From: an uncultured Paracoccaceae bacterium
Lineage (GTDB): Bacteria > Pseudomonadota > Alphaproteobacteria > Rhodobacterales > Rhodobacteraceae
DNA length: 64,000 bases
NCBI GenBank assembly: GCA_947503765.1
Contig: CANNFA010000002.1
Coordinates: 1 to 64,000 of the forward strand
Direction of reading: 5' to 3'
The position numbers and the translations under genes are program-made. Positions 17,170-24,806 of the stretch are shown here, in pieces; the stretch's first letter is position 1, and each line of letters begins with the position of its first letter. A model generated the notes under the pieces. The model was not told the DNA's origin. It was given only the letters and a program-made list of their open reading frames with translations, and searched no databases.

Positions 17170-19320
17170 ATGATCCCCACGCTTTCCGACGCCCTTGCCG
17201 CGCGCGGCTACGATACCCTGACCCCGGTGCAGGAGGCGGTGACCGACCCCGACCTGCTGAAGGCCGATCTGCTGGTATCGGCGCAGACCGGATCGGGCAA
17301 GACCGTGGGCTTCGGCCTGGCCATCGCGCCGACGCTGATGGGCGATGCCGACAGGCTTGGCCCCGCGGCCGCGCCGCTGGCGCTGGTCGTGGCGCCGACG
17401 CGCGAGCTGGCGCTTCAGGTGATGCGCGAGCTTGGCTGGCTTTACGCCGGGGCCGGCGCGCGCGTGGTGTCCTGCGTCGGCGGGATGGACATGCGCGACG
17501 AGCGGCGCGCGCTGGAGCGCGGCGCGCATATCGTCGTGGGCACGCCCGGCCGGCTGCGCGACCACATCCAGCGCGGCTCGCTCGACATGGAGGGGCTGCG
17601 CGCCGTCGTGCTGGACGAAGCGGATGAAATGCTCGACCTGGGATTCCGCGAGGATCTGGAATTCATGCTCGCCGCCGCGCCCGAGGACCGGCGCACGCTG
17701 ATGTTCTCGGCCACCGTGCCGCAGGCGATCGCCGGGCTGGCCGCGCAGTACCAGCGCGATGCGGTGCGCGTCACCACGCTGAGCGGCACCAGCCAGCACG
17801 CCGATATCGCCTACCGCGTGCACCAGGTGGCGCAGCAGGATGCAGAGAACGCGATCATCAACGTCCTGCGGTTCCACGATGCGCAGAATGCCATCGTCTT
17901 TGCCAATACCCGCGCTGCCGTCAGCCGTCTGACCGCGCGCTTCGCCAATCGCGGCTTTGCGGTGGTCAGCCTGTCTGGGGAGTTGAGCCAGACCGAGCGG
18001 ACCCACGCATTGCAAGCGATGCGGGACGGCCGGGCGCGGGTCTGCGTGGCGACCGACGTGGCCGCGCGCGGCATCGACCTGCCGAATCTCGAACTGGTGA
18101 TCCATGCCGATCTGCCGTCCAATTCCGAGGGGCTGCTGCACCGCTCGGGCCGGACGGGCCGTGCCGGACGCAAGGGGATCTCGGCGCTGATCGTCACCCC
18201 GAAGACCGCCAAGAAGGCCAGCCGCCTGCTGAAATTCGCCAAGATCACCGCCGACTGGACCGCCGCCCCCGGCGCCGAGGAGATCCTGCGCCGCGACGAG
18301 GAGCGGTTGCTGGACGATCCCGCCTGGGACACCCCGCCGACCGAAGAAGAACGGGCCTTCGCCGCAAAGCTGCTGGCGCGGCAAACGCCCGAGCAGATCG
18401 CGGCGGCCTTTTTGCGGCTGGACCGCGCCCGCCATTCCGCGCCCGAAATCCTTGCCGCGCCCGATGCCCGCCCCGCCCGGGCAGAGCGGGCGCCATTCGG
18501 ACCCGCCGCCTGGGTCGCGCTGTCGGTAGGCAGGGGCGACCGGGCGGAACCGCGCTGGATTCTGCCGCTGCTGTGCCGCGCGGGCGATCTAACCAAGGAG
18601 GAAATCGGCGCGATCCGGGTGCAGGAGACGGAAACCTTCGTGGAACTGAAGGCCGCAAGCCTCGACGGGTTCATTGCACGGATCGGCGCGGACCGGGTGC
18701 TTGAGGACGGCATAAGCGTGCGCCCGCTGGATGCGGCGCCGGACACAAGCCGCGCGCCCCGTCCCGCCGCCCCGAAGCCGAAGGCCATGCCCGAGCCGCA
18801 GCCCTCACAGGAAAACCCGCCGGTCAGCGCGCCCGCGCCGGCGTCGCAGCCGGTTGCGCAGGACGCCCAAACGGCGCCGCCGCATCAGGGACCTGCGGAT
18901 TTGGACCGATCCAGCAAGCCGAAAGCAGCCCCGCAGAAGGCCCGCGACAAACCGCGCAGCACCGGTGGCAAGCGCCCCGACGCGCCGCGCAAGGATCACA
19001 AGGCACGCCCGCCCGCGGCAGGCGGGCCGCGCAAGCCCAATGCCGGGAAGCCGAGTGCCGGAAAGTCCATTGCCGGAAAGGCTGGTCCCGCCAAGGGCTT
19101 CAAGGGCAAACCCGCCGCCCCGAAGCGTCCCCGCGCGGATGCTTCCGACACGTCCAAGCGGTTCGAGCGGCCCGGAGGTCCGGGGAAACCCGGAAAACCC
19201 GGCAAGCCGAAACCGGCAGGTCCGGGCTTCGGTGCGTCGAAACCCGGCGGCCCGAAACGCGGCAAACCCGCGCCGCGACGTTCCGGCGGTAACGAGCCGC
19301 CGCGACGCGGCAATCGCTAG
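17170..19320 (+). CDS. DEAD-box RNA helicase with long basic tail
   Basis: 716 residues. The helicase core (about 1-375) has AQTGSGKT, PTRELA, TPGR, DEAD, SAT and HRSGRTGRAGRKG. A DbpA-type RNA-binding region is likely near 450-550 (WVALSVGRGDRAEPRWILPL). The last 170 residues are rich in Lys, Pro, Arg and Gly with KPSAGKSIAGK-like repeats. It probably acts in ribosome assembly or RNA decay. The ATG at 17170 places the Q-motif region correctly. Confidence 0.92.
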   Translation: MIPTLSDALAARGYDTLTPVQEAVTDPDLLKADLLVSAQTGSGKTVGFGLAIAPTLMGDADRLGPAAAPLALVVAPTRELALQVMRELGWLYAGAGARVVSCVGGMDMRDERRALERGAHIVVGTPGRLRDHIQRGSLDMEGLRAVVLDEADEMLDLGFREDLEFMLAAAPEDRRTLMFSATVPQAIAGLAAQYQRDAVRVTTLSGTSQHADIAYRVHQVAQQDAENAIINVLRFHDAQNAIVFANTRAAVSRLTARFANRGFAVVSLSGELSQTERTHALQAMRDGRARVCVATDVAARGIDLPNLELVIHADLPSNSEGLLHRSGRTGRAGRKGISALIVTPKTAKKASRLLKFAKITADWTAAPGAEEILRRDEERLLDDPAWDTPPTEEERAFAAKLLARQTPEQIAAAFLRLDRARHSAPEILAAPDARPARAERAPFGPAAWVALSVGRGDRAEPRWILPLLCRAGDLTKEEIGAIRVQETETFVELKAASLDGFIARIGADRVLEDGISVRPLDAAPDTSRAPRPAAPKPKAMPEPQPSQENPPVSAPAPASQPVAQDAQTAPPHQGPADLDRSSKPKAAPQKARDKPRSTGGKRPDAPRKDHKARPPAAGGPRKPNAGKPSAGKSIAGKAGPAKGFKGKPAAPKRPRADASDTSKRFERPGGPGKPGKPGKPKPAGPGFGASKPGGPKRGKPAPRRSGGNEPPRRGNR

Positions 19321-19431
19321 CCGCGGCCCCTCAGCGGACAGCCCTTTGACACCGGTCGTTTCGGGGCGAACTCCCTGGTTCATAGCGTGCCCGAAAGCCT
19401 TGGGGCGGAACACCCTGCCGAGGGTCCACAC

Positions 19432-20205
19432 CTAGTGAAGGTCGAGCGGCGGCATCCGGCCAAGCGCGACCGGCCCGAGATAGGCCGTGCCGCCGCGCAA
19501 TGTCAGCACGATGGCCGGGCCGTCGGCGGAGGCGCCGATGATCTTTTCCTGTTCCGGCGTGATCCAGCCCTGCGCAGCCGCGAAGTCCAGCACCTCCGGC
19601 CAGGCATTCGACACGATCTCGACCGAACCCGCGGCATGGCCGGCCGGGTCGATCTGCACCGTGCCCTCGGCGTGAAGGCGCACCGCTGCCGTCTCGCCGA
19701 AGTCGAGCCCTTCGATGTCCAGCCCGATCTTCCTGCCGCCGGTCGTGGCGCGCGCGGCGAACAGGATGCGCCTTGCCGCGCCGGTCCAGTTGGCCGTGGA
19801 TGTCATCTTTACCTCGTCGAGAACGAAACGGCTTCGATCCATCCGCTCGCCGTCAAACACGACGCTGGCCCGCGCAGAGGCGGTGTCGAGCGTGATCCGC
19901 TGGCCGGGCAGGTCGAGGCGTTGGGTGTCGGCCAGTGCAAGGATGTAGTGGTCCGGCCGGTAGCTCAGCCGCAGCGTCTGCAGGAACGGTGCGCCCCAGG
20001 TCACGCCGCCGAGCGTCAGCGACGGCTCCGTTACGGTGGTGTCAAACCGGTTCGGAAAGCCGGCGGTACTGGCCCCGGCAAGATCGGCCGCACCGCGCGC
20101 GCCGAACCACGCGCGGACATCCTCGGCCTCGCCACGCGCGCCGATCCACCAGTAACCGCTCCACGCGGTCACGGCCACGAGGATGGCAGCGAGCATCAGA
20201 CGCAT
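19432..20205 (-). CDS. DUF2125 domain-containing envelope protein
   Basis: 257 residues with an N-terminal membrane anchor or signal (MRLMLAAILVAVTAWSGYWW). The rest is extracytoplasmic with a beta-rich pattern (GVTWGAPFLQTLRLSYRPD, LAGASTAGFPNRFD). The arrangement matches DUF2125, an alphaproteobacterial family of unknown function. The ATG at 20205 begins the hydrophobic segment. It is divergent from chaC. Confidence 0.75.
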   Translation of the reverse strand: MRLMLAAILVAVTAWSGYWWIGARGEAEDVRAWFGARGAADLAGASTAGFPNRFDTTVTEPSLTLGGVTWGAPFLQTLRLSYRPDHYILALADTQRLDLPGQRITLDTASARASVVFDGERMDRSRFVLDEVKMTSTANWTGAARRILFAARATTGGRKIGLDIEGLDFGETAAVRLHAEGTVQIDPAGHAAGSVEIVSNAWPEVLDFAAAQGWITPEQEKIIGASADGPAIVLTLRGGTAYLGPVALGRMPPLDLH

Positions 20206-20272
20206 TCGAGAACCCTTTGACCCCGGACATTCGGACGTGTTTATACGGGCTTGAGAAGTGAGGACCAGCGAA

Positions 20273-20821
20273 ATGGACGACACGCCGCTATGGGTTTTCG
20301 GGTACGGATCCCTGGTCTGGAATCCGGGCTTCGAGTTCGAGGATCGCGTACTGGCCACGCTGCCCGGCTACTGGCGCAGTTTCTGCATGTGGTCGATCCA
20401 CCACCGCGGCACGCAGGACCGGCCGGGCCTGGTGCTGGCACTCGATGCACATGACGGCGCGGAATGCCACGGCGTCGCCTTTTCGGTGCGCCCGGCGCTG
20501 AAACACCGGGTGCTCGACTATCTGCGCGAACGCGAGCTGATCTCTTCGGCCTATCTCGAACGCATGGTCCCGCTGGACCTCGGGGGCGGGCGCCGGGTCG
20601 AGGCGGTGGCCTATGTCGTCGACAACGACCATGTGCAGTATTGCGGCGGCCTGCCGCTGGAACGGCAGGCGCGGGTGATCGCGGATGCGGTGGGGGGCAT
20701 GGGGCCCAACACGGAATACCTGTTCAACACCCAGACACACCTCGAACAGCTTGGAATCGCGGATGCGGATCTGCTCTGGCTGGCAGAAAGGGTACGCCAG
20801 TTGACGCAAAAGGCATCGTGA
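20273..20821 (+). CDS. ChaC-like gamma-glutamylcyclotransferase
   Basis: 182 residues. WVFGYGSLVWNPGFEFED is the signature loop, and the catalytic Glu is expected in the segment LRERELISSAYLERMVPL. Such enzymes release 5-oxoproline from glutathione or other gamma-glutamyl peptides. The ATG at 20273 follows GAGGACCAGCGAA, with a weak ribosome binding site. It is followed 74 bp later by the MotA/ExbB-like gene on the same strand; a functional link is not evident. Confidence 0.88.
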   Translation: MDDTPLWVFGYGSLVWNPGFEFEDRVLATLPGYWRSFCMWSIHHRGTQDRPGLVLALDAHDGAECHGVAFSVRPALKHRVLDYLRERELISSAYLERMVPLDLGGGRRVEAVAYVVDNDHVQYCGGLPLERQARVIADAVGGMGPNTEYLFNTQTHLEQLGIADADLLWLAERVRQLTQKAS

Positions 20822-20895
20822 AAGGCATGGTGTTGGCACTTTAACCAATCCAACATATCCTCGCCGCATCGAAATCTGCCCCAGGACAGGCCCCC

Positions 20896-22086
20896 ATGGA
20901 CCAACCGGACCGCGAGGCCGCGCCGTATTTCTCGCAACCCGTTCGCCAGCTCGTGTTCATGGTCATCGTGCTGGGACTGGTGGGATTCGGCGCCTACATC
21001 GCATTTCCACGGGTCGCGCCCGTCTTTCTGGCGAACCCGTACCTGAACGGATTCATCTTTGCGGTCTTCGTGATCGGCATCGTGTCATGCTTCTGGCAGG
21101 CGATGCAGCTTGCCCGTTCGGTCCGCTGGCTGGTCGGTTTTGCCGGCGGCGACCCGGAAGTGCGCTCGTCGCACGCGCCGCGTCTGCTGGCGCCGCTGGC
21201 CGCGCTGCTGCGCAGCCGCGACCGGCGGATGCAGATCAGCGCCGCGTCGTCACGCTCGATCCTCGATTCGGTCGCCACGCGGATCGACGAATCGCGCGAC
21301 ATCACGCGCTATATCGTCAATCTTCTGATCTTTCTTGGCCTTCTGGGCACGTTCTACGGGCTTGCCACGACCGTTCCCGCCGTGGTGGACACGATCCGCT
21401 CGCTCGCGCCGCAAGGGGACGAAAGCGGGATAGAGGTGTTCAACCGCCTGATGACCGGGCTGGAAAAACAGCTTGGCGGGATGGGCGTGGCCTTTGCCTC
21501 GTCGCTTTTGGGGCTGGCCGGATCGCTGGTGGTCGGGCTGCTGGAGCTGTTCGCGGGGCATGGCCAGAACCGGTTCTACCGCGAGCTGGAGGAATGGCTT
21601 TCGACGATCACCCGGCTGGGCTTTTCGTCGGGCGATGGCGATTCCACGACCGATCAGGATGCGGTGATCGCGGTGCTGGAGCATATGGACCGGCAGATGG
21701 AAGGGCTGCGCGCGATCTATGCGCAGTCCGAGGCAGGCAGGTCCGAAGTCGAAACGCGGCTTGGCAGTCTGACCGACGCGATGGACCGTATGGTCGACCG
21801 GATGAACCGCGACGACAGTTCTTCTGCCGTGCTCGCCCAGATCGCGGACAGCCAGTCGCGGCTGGTCGAGGTGCTGGACCAGCAGGCCGCGCAGGGCGGT
21901 GCCGGGATGGATGCCGAAAGCCGGATGCGCCTGCGGTCCATCGACGTGCAATTGCTGCGAATCCTCGAAGAGATGTCCGCGGGGCGCCAGGAAAGCACCA
22001 TCAACCTGCGCCAGGATATAGCCGCGCTGACCCGCGCGGTGCGCGATCTGGCGATGGAAATCGACCCCACGGAGGCGCGCGGCTAG
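20896..22086 (+). CDS. MotA/TolQ/ExbB-like proton channel protein
   Basis: 396 residues. Hydrophobic segments lie at about 18-38, 50-68, 140-160 and 195-217. IVNLLIFLGLLGTFYGLATT and GVAFASSLLGLAGSLVVGLL are the core of the MotA/TolQ/ExbB fold. A C-terminal cytoplasmic tail of about 150 residues has coiled-coil character. It is followed after 3 bp by a MotB/OmpA-like partner, so the two probably form a proton-driven envelope complex. The cargo or role is unknown. Confidence 0.82.
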   Translation: MDQPDREAAPYFSQPVRQLVFMVIVLGLVGFGAYIAFPRVAPVFLANPYLNGFIFAVFVIGIVSCFWQAMQLARSVRWLVGFAGGDPEVRSSHAPRLLAPLAALLRSRDRRMQISAASSRSILDSVATRIDESRDITRYIVNLLIFLGLLGTFYGLATTVPAVVDTIRSLAPQGDESGIEVFNRLMTGLEKQLGGMGVAFASSLLGLAGSLVVGLLELFAGHGQNRFYRELEEWLSTITRLGFSSGDGDSTTDQDAVIAVLEHMDRQMEGLRAIYAQSEAGRSEVETRLGSLTDAMDRMVDRMNRDDSSSAVLAQIADSQSRLVEVLDQQAAQGGAGMDAESRMRLRSIDVQLLRILEEMSAGRQESTINLRQDIAALTRAVRDLAMEIDPTEARG

Positions 22087-22089
22087 GCG

Positions 22090-24708
22090 ATGCCCCTGAA
22101 CCGCAGATCCTCCAGCCGTGTGTCCAGCAATATCTGGCCGGGCTTCGTCGACGCGATGACCGGGCTGCTGCTGGTGCTGATGTTCGTGCTGACGATCTTC
22201 ATGATCGTTCAGTTCGTCCTCCAGGAGACGATCACCGGGCAGGAAAGCGAGCTGGACGAGCTGACGGCCGAGGTGAACGCGCTGGCCCGTGCGCTTGGGC
22301 TGGAGCAACGAAAGAGCTTCGAGCTTGAAGAACGGGTGAGTTCGCTGGGGGCCAGCCTCGAGACGTCGCGCGCGCAGGAAGAGGCGCAGGCGGCGCTGAT
22401 CACGCAACTTCAGTCGCGGATTACCGGGCAGGAGGACGAATTGGCGTCCCGTGCCGCGCGAATCGCGTCGTTCGAGGAACAGGTCGCGTCGCTGCTGGCC
22501 GAACGCGACGCGGCGCGGGCCGAGGGTGTGGCGCTGACCGCCGATCTGGAGGCGGCGCGAGACGAGAACGCCGAGTTGATGACCGAACAGGAGGCGTTGC
22601 AACTGGCGCTGGCACAGGCCCGCAGCGAGATCGACGAACAGACCGAGGCCGCCCGCCTTGCCGCCGCGCGGCGTGAGGCGTTGGAGGCGCTGGTGGCCGA
22701 TCTGCGCACCGAGTTGTCGGCGGAAAACGCGTCCCTGGTGGCGGCGCTGTCGCAGCTTGACGGGGCCGAGGAAAGGAACACGGCCCTGAACGAGCGGTTG
22801 GCGATGCTTCAGGCCGCGCTGGACGAGGAACAGGCCAGTCTTGCCAGCGCACGCGACACGGCGTCGGGACTGAGGGAGCAGATCCTCGCGCTCCGCGATA
22901 GCCTGAGCGAGGCGGAAACCGAGCAGAAGGACACCATGGCCCTGTTGGCAGAGCTGCGCGATTCCCTGGCGGCGTCCCGGGCGGAAACCGATGCTGCGGC
23001 GGCCAAGAACGAAACGCTGTCGGCGCGTATCGCGCGGCTGGACGCGGCCCTCGCCGCGATGGAGGGCGACCTTTCGGACGAGGAGGCGGCCCGCCGTGCC
23101 GCGGCGGCCGCCAGCGCGGAACTGCGCGACCGGGTGGCCGAGCTGGAAGGCGAGCTGAGCGAGGAGGAGCGCGTCCGCCTTGCAGAACAGGCGGCGGCGG
23201 CCTCGCTGCGCGAACGGCTGGAGGCCCTTGAGGCCAGCCTGACCGAGACAGAGGCGGAACGGCTTGCGCAACTGGCCGCGGCCGAGGAATTGCGCCAGTC
23301 GATGGAAAGCATGGTCGACCAGATGAGCCAGTCCGATGCCGAGCGGCTGGCCGAGCAGGCGGCGCTGGAAGAGATGCGGCGCAAACTGGAGACGGCGCAA
23401 ACCGCCCTGTCGGAAGAAGAGAAGGCGCGTCTTGCCGAAGAGGCCGCGGCGGTGGAACTGCGCGCGCGGCTCGGCGCGCTGGAAACCGAGCTTTCGGAGG
23501 AGGAGGCGGCGCGGCTGGCCGAAGCGGCGGCCGCCGAAAAACTGCGCGAGCAGGTTGCCGGGCTGGAAACTGAGTTGTCCGAGGAAGAGGCGGCGCGACT
23601 GGCCGAGGCGGCGGCGGCGGAGCGGCTGCGGGAACGGCTGGAGACGGCCGATGCGGAGTTGACCGCGATGACGCTGGCGCTGGAGGAGCAGCGCAAATCT
23701 GCGGAAGAGACGCTGACCATGCTCGCCGCGGCGAAGCGGGCCGAGGACGATCTGACCGAGCAGCTGGCAGCGGCGCTGGCGGCCAAGGAAACCGCCGAGG
23801 ATGCGCTGGGGGTTGCGCGCGCCGAGCTGGAGGCGCTGGAGGATGGCGTCGAAACCAGCGAGGACGAGTTGCGCCGGAAACTGGCGGCGGCGCTTGCCGC
23901 GAAGACCAAGGCCGAAACCGCAGAGGCCGAGGCGCTGGACGAGGCGGAACAGCGCCGACTGCTGCTGGCGACCGCGAACGAGAAGCTCGGCGAGGTCGAG
24001 GCCGAAAGCGCGGCGGGAGAACGGCGGATCGCGGCGCTCAACGAGCAGGTGGCGCAGTTGCGCCGACAATTGGGGACGCTCCAGGCGCTGCTCGATCTTG
24101 CCGAGGCGGAAGATGCCACGGCCGATGTCCAGATGGAGGCGCTGGGCAACCAGTTAAATGCGGCGCTGGCACGGGCTGCGCAGCAGGAAAAGCTGCGCGC
24201 CGATGCCGAGGAAAAACTGCGGCTGGAACTGGAGAAACAGAAGGAAGAGCTGGAACGCTACCGCTCGGAATTCTTCGGCCAGCTGGTGGCGCTTCTGTCC
24301 GGGCGGGAAGGCGTGCGGATCGAGGGGGACAGGTTCGTGTTCTCGTCCGAAGTCCTGTTCGAGGTCGGCGAGGCCGAATTGTCCGAAGCCGGGCGCGCGC
24401 AGATCGCGCGCGTCGTGTCGATCCTGCGCGATGTGTCGGACCAGATCCCGCCGTCGATCGACTGGGTTCTCAGGGTGGACGGCCATACCGACAGCGCGCC
24501 GATTCGCGGCGGCCGCTGGCAGGACAATTGGGAGCTGAGCCAGGCGCGGGCGCTGTCGGTCGTGCGGTTCATGATCGACGATCTGGGATTCCCGCCGGAC
24601 AGGCTGGCCGCCACCGGTTTCGGGCAGTGGCAGCCGATCGCCGCGGGCGACAGCCCGGAAGCGCGCGCGCAGAACCGGCGGATCGAATTGAAGCTGACCG
24701 AAAAGTAG
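22090..24708 (+). CDS. MotB/OmpA-like protein with giant coiled coil
   Basis: 872 residues. One transmembrane helix near residues 22-44 is preceded by the conserved Asp of MotB/ExbD (FVDAMTGLLLVLMFVLTIFM). About 45-740 is almost continuous Ala/Glu/Leu/Arg coiled coil, including seven 28-residue repeats. An OmpA-like peptidoglycan-binding domain follows at about 745-872 (VDGHTDSAPI, NWELSQARALS, NRRIELKL). It is the energised stator partner of the upstream gene, anchored to peptidoglycan. It is far longer than ordinary MotB (about 300 residues). Confidence 0.85.
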   Translation: MPLNRRSSSRVSSNIWPGFVDAMTGLLLVLMFVLTIFMIVQFVLQETITGQESELDELTAEVNALARALGLEQRKSFELEERVSSLGASLETSRAQEEAQAALITQLQSRITGQEDELASRAARIASFEEQVASLLAERDAARAEGVALTADLEAARDENAELMTEQEALQLALAQARSEIDEQTEAARLAAARREALEALVADLRTELSAENASLVAALSQLDGAEERNTALNERLAMLQAALDEEQASLASARDTASGLREQILALRDSLSEAETEQKDTMALLAELRDSLAASRAETDAAAAKNETLSARIARLDAALAAMEGDLSDEEAARRAAAAASAELRDRVAELEGELSEEERVRLAEQAAAASLRERLEALEASLTETEAERLAQLAAAEELRQSMESMVDQMSQSDAERLAEQAALEEMRRKLETAQTALSEEEKARLAEEAAAVELRARLGALETELSEEEAARLAEAAAAEKLREQVAGLETELSEEEAARLAEAAAAERLRERLETADAELTAMTLALEEQRKSAEETLTMLAAAKRAEDDLTEQLAAALAAKETAEDALGVARAELEALEDGVETSEDELRRKLAAALAAKTKAETAEAEALDEAEQRRLLLATANEKLGEVEAESAAGERRIAALNEQVAQLRRQLGTLQALLDLAEAEDATADVQMEALGNQLNAALARAAQQEKLRADAEEKLRLELEKQKEELERYRSEFFGQLVALLSGREGVRIEGDRFVFSSEVLFEVGEAELSEAGRAQIARVVSILRDVSDQIPPSIDWVLRVDGHTDSAPIRGGRWQDNWELSQARALSVVRFMIDDLGFPPDRLAATGFGQWQPIAAGDSPEARAQNRRIELKLTEK
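23059..23646 (+). repeat. seven tandem 84-bp (28-residue) coiled-coil repeats
   Basis: Units begin at 23059, 23143, 23227, 23311, 23395, 23479 and 23563, each exactly 84 bp. The consensus unit reads roughly LETELSEEEAARLAEAAAAE plus eight residues. Units 6 and 7 are near identical. Each equals four heptads, so register is kept. The array arose by internal duplication. Confidence 0.9.
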
Positions 24709-24753
24709 CGCGGCCTGTCCGATCTTTCGGGCGGCCGCGCGGGCATTTTCCAC

Positions 24754-24787
24754 AAAAAAAGGCGCGGAAGAGGGTTTCTTCCGCGCC
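24754..24787 (-). terminator. terminator of clpA
   Basis: A perfect 10-bp stem GGCGCGGAAG/CTTCCGCGCC (24761-24770 and 24778-24787) has a 7-nt loop, and on the minus strand is followed by seven T (A-run 24754-24760). It also lies 52 bp after the convergent MotB-like gene and may stop plus-strand transcripts, but the plus-side T-run is poor. Confidence 0.85.
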
Positions 24788-24806
24788 GTTCCTGTTTTTG
24801 GACGCC

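Noticed and set aside
21250-24069. 939-codon open frame on the minus strand
   Set aside because: It is a shadow of the repetitive MotB-like coding sequence and has a Gln/Arg/Leu-rich, non-protein-like composition.
20896-24708. Zorya phage-defence system
   Set aside because: No ZorC/D/E-like helicase, nuclease or effector genes are next to the pair; clpA is convergent and chaC is unrelated.
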